NCBI GenBank assembly: GCA_007449985.2 | Contig: VIIQ02000051.1 | Location: forward strand, 248,001 to 312,000 | Direction of reading: 5' to 3' | Origin: Desmodesmus armatus | Lineage: Eukaryota; Chlorophyta; Chlorophyceae; Sphaeropleales; Scenedesmaceae | Length of the DNA: 64,000 nt | Shown: one piece after another, positions 10,372 to 22,648 of the stretch | Position numbering within the stretch: the stretch's first letter is position 1 | How the letters are laid out: each line of letters opens with the position of its first letter | Notes under the pieces: model-generated | Told to the model about the DNA's origin: nothing | Database searches by the model: none | What the model saw: only the letters and a program-made list of their open reading frames with translations | Program-made: the position numbers and the translations under genes

Positions 10372-13300
10372 TCACAGAAAAGCACCAAATGCGCCACCGG
10401 GCACTTCTGACAAATCCTCACCGGCCGCGGCAGCACTCCGTGCTGCAGGCTGCAGGCGCAAGTTGCCCCAGTGCAACTCCTGCAGGCTGGTGGACGCTGC
10501 CAGGCTGGCAGGCAGTAAGGGCATGCTGCTGTGGTCAAGAGGGTAGCTCGTAGTCATCAGCAGCTTGCGTAGGTTTGGTAGGCGGCCGATGCCGGCGGGC
10601 AGGGCCGGCAGCTGCACCGGCCATGCCTCAGCACAGTGTAGCCTCAGCTGAGTAAGGGCCTGTAGCTGGGTGAGGCTGTCTGGCAGAGCTGTGATGTGCA
10701 TGCAGGTGTCGATGGACAGCAGCTCCAGCAAGGTAAGGTTACCGATGGACTCTGGGATCTCCTGCAGGTGTGGCGGCAAGGCAGTGCAGAGGCGCTCATG
10801 ATAAACTTGGCATGCCGAATACATGCATGTTGGGGGTGGGGTGGCACCAGCCCTGCTCACTCCTGCTGCTATGTATTTGTGTGCATGCCCTCGGCATGCC
10901 AGCTGATCGCGCATGACACATGTCATGACTTACTCAACATGACAGCTGCAGCAAACTGAGAATCGATGTGGGTTGATGGTGCGTCGACACTCGTTTAGAA
11001 ACACGCTTCAGGCATACATGCTCAGCCAGTTGCTCAGTGTCAGTGAAAACAATCTGTTGAGGGTCACTGGCAGTTTCATGTCCTGACTTGTCTGTAAACA
11101 GTGCCCCAGGGCCCCAATTTGGTTACTAAACCCTAAACCCTCAACCCTACTGGCACTGGAAGCGTACCTGAAGGCAGTGGCAGTACTGCAGTTTGAGCTC
11201 ACGGAGTGCTGAAAGCTTCCCCACAGAATCTGGCAGGTTGTTGAGGGAGGCAGTCTCAATGCTGAGGTGGGTGAGGCTGGTGAGACCCCCCAAGGTGTCT
11301 GGCAAGTGCTCCATCAGCCCGTGACACCTGCACACATGTACAGACAGTGATGTTGACACTACTGTTGCTAGCAGAACGTTGTGATACTTATGTCATGTGC
11401 TGGGTAGTTGGCCAATGTGCCCTTCCACGCCGGCAGATTGCGCCCTGCTTGGACGGCTGAGTGTTGCCATCCAGCTGGATGGCAACACTCAGCCGTAAGA
11501 AAAAAAGCAAGCAGCAGATGCATACCAGATGCACAGTCAGGTATGGTCAGCGCATCACATGCGCGACATGCAAAGTCCTGTACAGCACCAATATCAGCAA
11601 GCTGCTTGCGGACTCACCCTAGGTGCAAATGCTCCAGGCTGTGCAGTTCCCCAACCACAGGGGGTATGCTCAGCATCCTGCAAGCCAGGTGTGAGGCACA
11701 TCAACAGCAAAGACGTGAAAGCACATCAACTGTTACTTGAGACTCTGGAGATCCCCAGACAGCTGGGTGCTGCTACACAAATGCCTGCTTACCGCATGCA
11801 CGACATGTGTGCTGGGCCAGATGCATGAAGGTTGTTTGGCCACAGACATTACTTGCAGTCGATGGTCCATCAAGTCGGCTGCACATGCTGCACACAGCCA
11901 AAAAAGCTGGCATTGCAATCATTGCCAGTTGATGTATTAACACTACACTGGGTAAAATAATCAGCCTGATTCCATCATGATCAGCCTCGAAGGGTGTTGA
12001 AGACATGCAGCATGCCTTACTTGTGGCAGTGTGAAATCTGCAAGACCTTGAGTGTCCCGCCCAGGTTGCCGAGAGTGGTCGGCACACGCTCCAGGCCATC
12101 AGCCCCAAAGATTACCAATTGAGTCAAAGCCGGCAGGTTGCCCATGCTGCTGGGGAGCTCAGTCAAGGCATGCAGGCCTGCACACAGCAAGCATGAACTA
12201 GTTTAGTATTTGGTGGTTCATTTTTACTTAGTGTAATATGGCAATGCCTCTAACTCCTTTTTTCGTAGGAGAGTTTCTATCTTTGTCATGCACCACACAG
12301 AAGGCGTGGGGAGAATGCTCTGCTACCATCTCGCAAGCAGGCTGTGCTGACTGGCACTGGGGGCTAGTGCAATACGCAAGGCAAAGCCGCCCATGTGCCG
12401 ACTGTCCCTAACCGCAGCAGAGACACACTGGTATGCAGCGACATGCTTGCATGGCATAATCTGCACCCCTGCGCTTGAGCATGTCCTGGTCGATCCATGC
12501 ATCACAGTTTCAAAATGTACATCACCTATCAGCTCCAGTTTCAGCAGGCTGCTGAGCCCATCCAGCACATCCGGCAGCTGCCGCAGCTGGTTGGCGCCCC
12601 TGATGGTCAAGTGCTGCAGGTTTGTGAGCTGACTGATGCTGGTGCTGACGGTTGTGAGGCGTGCAGGCAGCTGCAGGGAAGGTAGCAGCTCACTCATGTC
12701 ACAGTTCATGTTGACGTGGAGGCAGGTCAGAGCTGACAGCGTGCCAATGACAGCAGGCACCTCCTGCAGGACACAGCAGCAACAGCTGTTGTGATGTGCG
12801 CTGGGCATGTAGGGCGCTACCGACGGTGGCAGATGACAACAGGCATGAGCTTTCTAAGCTTCAGAGCTACTGGTGTAACATGCAGTACGTAGTACGTTGG
12901 TACACACAACATGTGACTCGGTGCAGTGGTTCCAGACAGCGAAGACAGGACACATTATGATGCGCACTCAGTACAACATGTTCAGTGCCAGAGCTCTGTA
13001 CTGAGGCTGGGGTGTTCACAGCGTACTGTTGAGCTGCTGCAGCACCGGGGTACCCCTACCTGCAAGTTGTGGCAGCCGTGCAGCTTGAGGTCTTGGAGTT
13101 CTGTCAGGGCTGCGATGCTGTCTGGTATCTGTCCAAGGCTGCTGGGGCTGCCTAGCAGGGCCAGCTCCTGCAGGCCTGTCATGCTGGCAAGGTCCTCAGG
13201 CAGGCGCTGGAGGAAGGGGCTGCAGCAGTTAGAAAAGGGCAGCCAGCAGCACCACAAGATGCCAAAGTGAGGGGCTCGAAGCCGCATGGCTGATGTAGAC

Positions 13301-14479
13301 AAAACGAAACCAACAGAGATGCACCAGAGAAAACATGAAGGATCAGGGACCTATCGTACACCCAGTGTCTGGCTGTCTGCCCCACTCATGAGTCAGCACA
13401 TGCAGCAAGGCATTGCAGGGCTCAAACAGGCCTGCCTGATCGGGCAGCATTGTTGGGCAGCCAGCAGCACCACAAGATGCCAAAGTGAGCCGCTGGGAAC
13501 CACGTGGCTGGCGCAACACTGTCACATACCGAGCTGCACATGCAATGCCGTGCGTGATCCAAATGCACCAAGGGAGACGAAAATATGCAGGAAAGTTTCT
13601 ATGCACCAAGTGCACAGCTGTCTCAGACAGCAGTGCCCCACTCAGCATATGCAGCAAGGCACTGAAGGATCCAACAGGCCTCCCTGATTGGGCAACCTCC
13701 TCAGATGGCTGGGGAATGGTGTGTGTGTACGTTCAAAAGGCCACACAATGAAGCATGCCTTATGAGTTGCCAGCTTCCTCTTCAACTTCTTATCAGCTTT
13801 CCACTAGCTTCCAACAGCTGAGCCTGCCTCACCACTTGTTGAACTGCAGCGACGTCAGGCGCTTGCACTCGCCCAACCCTGTAGGCAGCTGCTTCAGCGT
13901 TGCACAGTCAACAACCTCCAGACTGACGAGTGCTGCTGCTGTGCTGAGGTTGAGCAGCATGGCTGCCTGGTCCCCCCGCAGGACAAGGCGCCGCACACGG
14001 CACAAGTTGCGCCTCAACCATGCTGCTGCGTCAGGCTGTCGGAGGTCGACTGCTTCAATTGTCAAGGTGTGGCGAAAGGGCGCCTACAGGGAATGAGGAG
14101 TGCATGTTGGGTATCATCCTAGAGATGCACATGCCTGAGAGAGATGATCGCCTGGTTGTGGGGTCGCTGGGCACTGCTGCCAATCCCCTGTCGAAGGGTT
14201 GCAGAGCAGTCCTTGCATGCACTGATCATGATGACCTGATCATGATGACCATCACGATGGGGCAGCACAGCAGGTCTGGCATGTGCAGTTGGCACTGCTT
14301 AGAGAAGAATAAAGAGTGCAGCGCACCTTGAGTACTGCCCATTCTCTGCACACCAAGTCACACACCAGCACGTCCTTGTTGGTGGGCAGGAAAGACAGTA
14401 TTCTGCGCATGATGTCAACTCGTTGCCACCAACAGCCCGAAGGAGGGCAGTCCTGCCCAGTATCTAGGTCCATCTCCAT
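10372..14479 (-). CDS. F-box / leucine-rich-repeat protein
   Basis: Model: complement(join(10372..10761, 11168..11327, 11618..11677, 12021..12177, 12526..12763, 13060..13219, 13833..14083, 14327..14479)), 522 aa. Exon 1 holds an F-box-like segment (RILSFLP...LVCREW, residues ~25-47), the part that would bind SKP1 in an SCF ubiquitin ligase. The other exons carry leucine-rich repeats of the form LPxxLxxLxxLxxLxLxxC, for example LPDSVGKLSALRELKLQYC. Several exons encode close to one or two repeat units and end in matching phases, so the array looks built from exon modules. The start is the first of two close ATGs (14479). The protein ends in an Ala/Gly-rich tail. By inference it is a substrate receptor for protein ubiquitination; an LRR scaffold without ligase function is the alternative. 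No signal peptide or membrane segment is visible. Confidence 0.85.
11453..11496. repeat. 44-bp perfect palindrome inside an F-box/LRR intron
   Basis: Two 22-nt arms meet with no spacer. The left arm starts ACGGCTGAGTGTTGCC and the right arm ends GGCAACACTCAGCCGT. It lies in the intron 11328-11617 and is followed by an A-rich run. In RNA it would fold into a strong snap-back hairpin. No flanking target duplication was identified. Confidence 0.9.
13237..13690. repeat. Diverged ~218-bp tandem repeat in an F-box/LRR intron
   Basis: The block GGGCAGCCAGCAGCACCAC starts at 13237 and again at 13455. Further shared blocks (CACATGCAGCAAGGCA / CATATGCAGCAAGGCA, and AACAGGCCT) show the whole ~218-bp unit is duplicated within the intron 13220-13832. 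The first copy overlaps the splice acceptor region of the next exon. Confidence 0.85.
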
Positions 14480-14615
14480 CAGTGCCTATGCTGCTGCTGT
14501 ATTGCGACAACTTGCTGGCTATGCAAGACAGCAGTCGTGAGTCATGAACCTGGAATCGCTCGCCGCAAACAGCGCAAGGGCGTGCCAGGTACGGTAACAT
14601 CAGTGCAAGGTTTTG

Positions 14616-14620
14616 TTACA
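14616..14620 (-). terminator. TGTAA polyadenylation signal of the cyanase gene
   Basis: TTACA on the plus strand reads TGTAA on the minus strand, about 130 nt after the cyanase stop at 14751. This spacing is normal for a chlorophyte 3' UTR. Confidence 0.55.
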
Positions 14621-14750
14621 CAATAGATGTGTTAGTATCTATTTACTAACACGAAAAGAACGTCCCCGATGACGCTGGACCGCGCGTGACGTCATCGACA
14701 AATAACGTTCAAAATTCGGAACAGGTCAGGTCAGCAAAAATGCTCATCCT

Positions 14751-16512
14751 TCACTGCTTCCGCTGCCGGTGTGCCACATTGTCTTCGATGCGCTGTTCCA
14801 CATAGGGTAGGAACTTGCCTGCAGCACAGCACACACAGCATGCCGGTCACTCAGTGACTGCCAAGCAAGCCAACGCCTTACCGGACAAACGTGAAGCCTC
14901 CACAACCTCAACAGACTGAGCTATGTTGCCAGGAGCCAGCTGAACACAAATGTGGTTGCACATATTTGCACACGTGTGCACCGTCACAACTGTAATGCGA
15001 GGTCTACCTATGTAGACCTACATGTAGGTATGCTGTACAGTCTCCCATGCAGACCACTGCATGATGCCACACCACTGCAAGGTGCGATAGCAGCTGTCAG
15101 AAGGCCAGACAGATCCACACCAGACTTTCCCATGAAATGCTGGTCTCACCGTTGAATGTGATGACCACGCGCCGCTCCCCTTGCGTGCCCTCCATCTTGT
15201 CCACAGTGCAGTAGAAGTCAATGGCTGACATGATCCCTGCGGCAGCAACATCCTGATGTTGTGATCACAAGTTACCAACTGATGGTGGGGACAATGGGAA
15301 TGCAAAGACTGAATGCTGATTGATTTGAGCGGGGAGACTTGTTGTGCCTAGCACTTGCAAGGACGTGAACTGGTGAGTGCATGCACCGAAGGCGTTGAGA
15401 CAGTGTTGTCAGCTCACCATCTCCAAACTCCTCGTTTATCACGGCCTTGATGGCTTCTCCGTTGTGCATGATGGCCTCATACAGCCGGTAGATCGAGGGC
15501 TCCTGGACAGCGGCAGCAATGTAAAGGCCATCTGAGCAAGCAACATGACACTGCGACGCACACTTGTGAGGGGGACGTAGCACTGCGCTGGGTGTCAGGT
15601 CTGCCTGTTGACAGGTTTGCAGTGCTGTTCACATGATACTGTTAGCGCGGGAGCCTGCAGCAGACGTGCAGCCTGCTGGGGGCCCCCGGCCTGTCCTCGA
15701 ATACCAGCACCAGCTGCCATCTGTCCTTGTTTGGGACAGGATATCTCAGGTCTGAACCTCACAGGTGTCCTGCGCAACTACATGCTGATGCTGCATGCTG
15801 CACAGCGCTGTCCCAATCAGTCACAGCGTAAGCCTGCAGGGGCATCAATCACCTTTCGACGCAAGTCCATGACACACGCACCTGGATCTGGTTGGGCTCA
15901 AAGCTGCGCATGGGTGCCCTCATCATGGCCTCAAGGTCCTCCTCCTCCAGGTCTGGCACGGCTGCACGCAGGGCTGCTGCTGTGTTGGGCTGCAGTTGTT
16001 GCTGCAGGACAGAGGGGTGCAGGGATGCATGGTGAGCCAAACTACGCTGCCGCGCAACAACAGGTGGCTACTAGCTGCTGCTGCTGCGTAAGTACAGCCA
16101 GTAGTTTGACTGCTGCAAAGGCGCTTGCGTGTGCATGTGGGTCCCTGCCTGGTAACAACAGCTACCTTTCACACATACTGAAGGACCTTGAGTCAAGGTG
16201 CTTGGGCTCTGGGCAGTTCAAGCGCATGCACCACCATGCTTGCACGCACCCCCATGCCATAGCCACTTCAGACGCCACGCCTTCTTGCAAAAAGACGCAG
16301 ACCATGTCCCAGACATCTTTCGGTGGCCCTCGTAGTGCCACTATAACTGCAGTAGCAAAGCTGCCTACCTGATTGTAGAACAGCTGCGTGCAGTAGACAT
16401 TGGTAAGGCCCACTTCCTCAGCAATCTGGCTGAACGTTTTCCCGGTTGCTTCCTTCGCTGCCAGCAGCCTGGCTACCAGGGTGCCTTTCTGCAGTGGTGT
16501 GCCCAGGGGCAT
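14751..16512 (-). CDS. CYN: Cyanate hydratase (cyanase, EC 4.2.1.104)
   Basis: Model: complement(join(14751..14818, 15150..15236, 15418..15502, 15882..16001, 16369..16512)), 167 aa, close to the family's usual length. It catalyses cyanate + bicarbonate to ammonia + CO2 (via carbamate), which detoxifies cyanate and yields nitrogen. The N-terminal half is the helical, helix-turn-helix-like cyanase domain ([20 protein letters not shown], then LFYNQ). The C-terminal catalytic domain reads [11 protein letters not shown] ... [13 protein letters not shown] ... GKFLPY. The three family catalytic residues are present: R94, E97 and S120 (R96, E99, S122 in the E. coli enzyme). The ATG at 16512 gives a cytosolic-length protein. 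The frame stays open upstream to about 16716, so a longer N-terminus is possible. It lies 5' to 3' after CCT2 on the same strand with its own spacer. Confidence 0.93.
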
Positions 16513-17386
16513 GTCGCCCTCCTCTTCACTGATGCCATAGCCAGCGCTGGGTGGGTACGCTGGCTTACAAGGTACCCCGCTGACTGAAGCACCTGCTGCA
16601 GGGCACCTGCAAACCCGCTGCTGCCGTGTCTGCTGCCTCTGCACAGCAGCACAGTGCACGCCCTGTGTGTCAGGTGGAAGTGCATGTACAGTGCAGCATG
16701 CTGCGCAGGGTGCCAAGTCCTGCCAGCCAATGCTCCTGGTGGCATACCTGAACTACAAAGGGCTTGGTGCAGTGTGATGTTGGTCGCAAGCATGCTCCTG
16801 TTTGCTTTGCTGCGTGCATATCTGCAGGGTGCTTTTGCTACAGCTCAGATCTAGTGAACCACCAACAGGGTACGCAAAGAACCAAGGAGGTTTGAGCAAA
16901 GATGCCTCGGCACTAATGATTGACAGCTTCGCTGCCTGTCATTGTCTGGACGTCGCCAAGCTTCTCAGTTTCGTGGGCTTTTCACATGTTTGACTCTTCG
17001 GGGGGTGCAAAAGTCGACCCTGGATGGGCTCTGTTGAGCGCCTCAGGCTTCATCCAAGAGATAATCTTGGGCATGAAACGAAGCACTGCTCCATCGGTGT
17101 CAGCATATCTGCCAGGCTGGCCAATTCTGTCAGAGGTGCCTTGCGCATGGGAGAGGAACAAGGCTTCATCACTTGCCTAGAAATGAGGTTCAACAACCCT
17201 TCAGCTGTCACTTCTTCAGCGACCACGAGGCTGAGGCTGCCAACCTCCCAACTGACAACCGCAGCTGCCACTCATTTGCCGAGCCGTCAATTGACAACAT
17301 CCCCACACAGCACACCTGTGCAGCTGCCCAACAACAGGACACAAAATGCAGCGTGGAACCTGCTTGCACCTCAACCATCAAGGCCG
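16513..17386. other. Spacer between CCT2 and cyanase
   Basis: No gene seen. It should contain the CCT2 3' UTR and the cyanase promoter. A minus-strand TGTAA (TTACA at 16565-16569) is the only such signal noticed, far from the CCT2 stop. The open frame running into the cyanase first exon up to 16716 is unsupported by homology. Confidence 0.5.
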
Positions 17387-20300
17387 TCAGCCCTGCCTCT
17401 GGCGCGGCGCACAGCGGATGATATCATCCACCCGCAGGATCATTTCTGCTGCTTCTGTTGCACTGAGCAACACCTGCAGCACATTACACGCGCAGCAGTG
17501 GACAGCAACATGGCGCAGCAGCAGCAGCAGCATGGGTCACATGCATCAGTGCTTGAATCAAGTGCTGGCTGTACATGCAGCAGTAGAATTGGTGCCGCAA
17601 CTGTAGTCAAGACAGGCGCCATTATCAACCAAAACAATCGCCCTGGCCAGAAGCTAGTAACCCTACATCGCCTTGAGTGCCCTCTGAGTCCGTTTCCGTA
17701 ATCACGCCTGACCTGGTGAACCTGCAGGTCCTTGCATGCAGAGTAACTTTCAACGGCTTGGCCACCACCAAGCATGCAGCCCCCGCACCGCACCTCCCAC
17801 ACCATTGCCGCCCTTTGTCTCTCACCTGCCGCTTGACTTTGTAGCTCTCAAAGATACCCAGCTTGGCCATGTCACCAGCTGCACCCGCCAGCACATCCAC
17901 CCCCATGCGTGTGCCTGAGGGGTCGGCGCCGTGAGCTGCCCGCAGCGTCGACACAATGTCTGCACGGGGGAGGCAGGTTGGTGGGATAGTGAGGGTGGTG
18001 AGTGACAGGACGCAGAGTACGCTGTATGGACGCGCACATGCAGATCAAGTGAAGAGGCCCAGAATGCGACCAATGCAGGTGCCTGTGTCATCTGCGGCTT
18101 TGCCTGCGCCCGCAATATACAGCACGATGCCAAAAAGGCGGTTGTGGAGGGTACTGCTGCTTGTCGACGCCAGCTGTTATGCAAATGGCACCCACACATT
18201 ACGGCCCACGCTGCTTGTGCAGCACTGCTGCTGCTGCTGTCTGCACCGCTGGCGGCCCAGCATTTGCCCTACCTGCGCTGTCTAGTCCTGCATTGTCAGC
18301 GATGGTTGCTGGTAGCTGCCGCAGCGCGCGTGCAAAGGCCTCCATCGCCAGGCTCTTCTTGCCTGGCCAGCAGCAAAAGACAGCACCACACACACAACAG
18401 CTCATCTCATCTCAGCACAGCAAAGTGAGTGCCAACCACACGCCTGCATCAGTGCATGGTCACACTCCCCTGCCTGTTGGCAGTGTTCAGTCCTACTACA
18501 GCATGGATCACGCCGTTGCGCCTGCAGGCACAAGCAGCATTGCTGCCAGCTGGCACTACCAAGTTGGCACAACCCCACTGACGCAGGGTTTCCAGCGTTG
18601 ACAGGCCTGGATCAGTGCTATGGGTGCATGGGTGCATTTCATCTCCCTGCCTGTTGGTGGTGCCAAGTCCTGCCAAAGCACAAGCTCACAACACTCCTGC
18701 CCCTGCAGGTAAACCTGCAGTTGAAGCCGCAGTGCCGCAACGTCACGCAACCACGATGGCACAATACTCCCAGCGCTGCTGCCCACCTGGTGTTTTCTTT
18801 GCTGCCTCTTCAATGGCACGTGCCATGCGCATCTCTGGCCAGCCGCCGCCATACAGCACACGTGGCTCCTTGACCTGCGAGTGGTGCGCATTACAACAGA
18901 CACATGTCAGACGTCAGACCAGCTGCATTCGTGCGCCCAGCGACAGGATCAGCTGTGTGGTGCGGCAAGGCAGACCCAGAACTGGGGGGGGGGGGTGTGG
19001 AGGGGGTGGAACACCCGAGTGAACATGTGAACATGGCCTACACTGACTGCCAGCACCATGATTTGCATGACAGCTGTCCTGCAGCACCTGGCATCTCGGC
19101 ACACAGCTGGTATGTTACCCCAGTCCCACGTGCTGACTTACCGTTTCGCTCAGGACGCAGAGGGCATCGTGCAGCGACCTGTCTGCCTCCTCCAGAATGT
19201 GGCTGCTGGCACCGCGCAGCACGATGGTGCATGCCTCTCCCAGCGCAACACCTGCAGCAACCAGGCCAAGCAGTGCGGTCACACAGCTGAACCCAGGGGC
19301 CAGTACCGTACCACACAGCTCTGTGCACAGGTTGAGCTTGCCACACAGGCAGGTTTCCCTGCTCTTGTGAGTGTCCGTGTGTATTGGCTAGAGCATACAT
19401 GTGTAGCTAGCATATAGCGCACATATGAGTCTTACGAATAGTGTGTGTCCACTGACAACTGATGATTAAATCTTGCCAACTTTGCTCAAGACACCAGATT
19501 TATCCGACGCACCTGAGAAGTGGAGGAGTTTGTCCTCGCCGATCATGATCTCCTCGATCTGCTTGCAGTGGCCCAGCTTGATGTTCGTTGGGTCGTCAAA
19601 GGTGGAGGCGATCTCGCCGCCCAGCACCAGCGCCAGCCGCTCAATGCCGTCAAAGTCGGCGTGCTCGATCGACATCACACCTGCCGGCAGTGTGCAACAA
19701 CAGTAAGCAGCCCAGACAGTTTTGACCATGGTTGACTGGGTTCCCGGGGTCATGAGGGTGCACAACTGTGTTTGCGGCACTAACAAGCTTGTGAGGAAGC
19801 CGCCGGGAACGGCCAGTACTGCCGCCGTGAGACAGTCCGGCCAACAAATGAATCACATTTTTGGCAGCTGCACTCCTCTGCGCTGCAACTACCCACCTGC
19901 GTCTGCAAAAATCTCCTCTGGGTAGTTGTAGATGAGCTGCCTGTTGATGAAGCAGTTGATGCCGTGTGAGATGATCTTCTCACACTTCTCCTTCATCTTG
20001 TTCTTCTCAGCAGCCTCAATGTCGGCAACCTGCCAGCAGCAACCGAACATGACGGGGACGCAAGGGAAACGGACAGCAAAGGTGTCAGCGGCCCATCATA
20101 TGCAGGCCTTGCCAGCTGCCGGCAGCACCCCAAAGCAACGGCCATGAAAGGAAAAGAGACGGCGGAGGTGTCAGAGCGACCCATCATCTGCATCCCAAGA
20201 CAGGCCTTGCAGCTGTCACATGCTGCACAAGCTCCTTCAGCAGCAGGCCACAAAATTCAGAAGGATAATCAGAGGCTCAGGTGGTGGCGCTTGCAGAACC

Positions 20301-22648
20301 TTTGCTGCAAACCTGCGGCAGGCGTTTGCTAAGGGCTCTAAGCAAGACCCACCTTTGCCATGCTGTCCACCCGCACACGTGCACCATAGATCTTGATCTT
20401 GTCAGTGTCCATGGGAGTGTTGGCGATGAGCACCTTGGCATCTGTGACGCGATGGGGCTGACCCACACCGATCTTCTTGTCCAGGATGAACCCCTCATCC
20501 AGGAAGGAGTCCTGCACAGACACACAGGCAACATGCAGGAAGTATGTGAGAGTGTGAGAGTGTGCCAGCATGATGCAGAGATCTTTGGCTCCAGCTGCAA
20601 GCAGGCGCCTCTAGAAAGTTTCTGTGAGAGAGGGAGACACAGGCGTGCCGTTGGTCCTGGGAGCAGTGTGCGTGTTGGCACCAGAGCCTGGCATGTTGTC
20701 AATGACCGACCCGAGTCTAAGCGCATGCTTGGCATGCAGGCAGCTATCACACGTGACTTGAGTCAGCCAACAGACCATCGTTGCGCAAGCTGACCACCAT
20801 CTAGGGCCCAGTTGGCTTGTGAGCAGCTGTTGAACAAGTGCTGTGCCTTCAAAAACACAACCAACTGCCTCATGAGGGCCGAGCGGCACTACTGCAGCTG
20901 CAGCACTGCTGCTGCAGTGCGTACCTTGAGTGCGCCTCCTGGCTTCTTGATGATGTGTATGCTCTCCAGGTTGCCTGTGCCCTTGAGCCGCAAGATTGCT
21001 GTCACTGCCAGTTCAGCAAAGTGGTCCTTGTCTGCTGTCAAAATCTTGCTGCTGAGGGTGGTGCGTGCAATGTTGAGCAAGTCCTGCCTGAACGCCTCAG
21101 GGTCGGCCACATTGCTGAATGCAGCTGACTCCAGCTCTGCCTTGGCCACTGTCTCTGCCTCACGGAACCCTGCACATCACATCAAAGCACAGCGCGGCAC
21201 AGGCCAGCACAACAGGGCATCAGGGGCAGCAACACGCAAGAGCAAGGGCAACTCACACGCTTTGTGGCAAACGCTGATGGCTCACTGTTCCCATGTTGCT
21301 TGCAGCCTGCCAGCTTGCAGCCACTTCCTGCAAAGGCGTATGCTCCCTGGTCACAGCCTTGCCGCTGGCAGCGGCACAGTGCCGGCAGCGGCACAGTGGC
21401 ACCTGTGGCTGCACTTGCAGGCACATGTTGCAAGCAGCACCTAGAGGGGCAGCAGAGGGACATACCTGCGATAATGGTCATGGGGTGCACCTTCTGGCCC
21501 ACTAGCTGCTCTGCCTCCCTCAGCAGCTCCCCAGCTGTGACCACCACAGAGGTAGTGCCATCGCCAACCTCGTCGTCCTGCACCTTGCTGATGTCTGTTG
21601 GTGCGTGGAACAACAGCAGAGCACATGGACAGGACAGGAGTAGGACAGGTGGCAGCGGAACGGTTTTGGGCAGGCTGTTCAGATGGTAAGCATGCTTGTG
21701 GGTTGCAGGCGGTGTGACAAGAAAGGGGACAGACCTGCAGTAGTGCTGCTATGGGCGGCAGGGGCACTGATGCTTGTTTAGTGGTACTGCTGGTGACGCT
21801 GCATGGACTGTGTGCACAGAGCAAGCACCACCTCTAGGCACTAGCTATACAGGGAAAAGCAGGATTCACTGTTGACTGCAAGCATGACGTGCTCCATCTT
21901 TGCTGAGCGCCTGCAGTCCTGTGCCTCCCTTATAAACTCCCTAGCGCTCGCGCCGGCTCACCTACAAGCACCTTGGCTGCCGGGTTGTCCACATAGACTG
22001 ACTTGAGGATGGTGGCACCGTCATTTGTGACGGTCACCTCATTACCTCTGCTCATGCTCTGCAGGATCTTGTCCTGCACAGCGCATAAAACACATGCACG
22101 TGGTGCACGTTCATTAACCCTGCAACTGCCAGGGATTTCTGCATCTACATGTCCATGGCAACCACTGGCAAACAGCTGCTGCTCTGTGTTGTGATCCTCA
22201 AGCTCTTGCAGCTGACAGCCACAGCAACTTGATGCAGGGATGTCACTGTCGCCCTGCAAACACCTGCTGCAAGCTGCCAGTGCACAGACTTGCTGCTGCT
22301 AGGGGTGCTGTGCAGATTTCTGTCCTGCTGCTGATGGTGCCGCCTGTGCTGGGGCACGACACCCACCATGCCCTTGGGCCCTAGAGTGGACTTGACCAAG
22401 TCTGTGATGGCGATGGCACCAACAAAAGAGGCCTACAGCAACAGCAACAGCAACAACACCAGCAGCGTTGTGATGCAATCACAGCATGCAGACATATGAT
22501 GAAGCAGCATGCACACACGTCGAATCATGCACCCATGATTCGCAGGCTCAAGTGGCAGCCCCCCAAGTATGCAGTCTCTCACCATGCGAGCATTCTCTCC
22601 TTTGGCCTCCGTTGCACCTTCTTGCAGCATGCCTCCATGACCTCCCAT
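17387..22648 (-). CDS. CCT2: CCT2 / TCP-1 beta subunit of the cytosolic chaperonin
   Basis: Model: complement(join(17387..17473, 17826..17959, 18273..18362, 18787..18874, 19142..19251, 19513..19680, 19897..20029, 20353..20511, 20925..21169, 21466..21594, 21962..22073, 22367..22432, 22583..22648)), 528 aa, the normal subunit length. All 13 exons join in phase. This is one of eight paralogous subunits of the TRiC/CCT ring that folds actin, tubulin and other cytosolic proteins with ATP. Group II chaperonin signatures are visible: [20 protein letters not shown] (N61-K68), GDGTTSVVV (from G92) and ADNAGLDS near the C-terminus. The subunit-specific blocks [18 protein letters not shown] and [13 protein letters not shown] match the beta subunit rather than the other CCTs. 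The start ATG at 22648 directly follows TGTAG, so a 5' UTR intron may end exactly there. The protein ends ...RCAPRQRQG. Confidence 0.96.

Noticed and set aside
15608..16372. 254-codon plus-strand open frame
   Set aside because: Antisense to the cyanase exons and introns, which have clear homology on the minus strand. Its translation has no domain.
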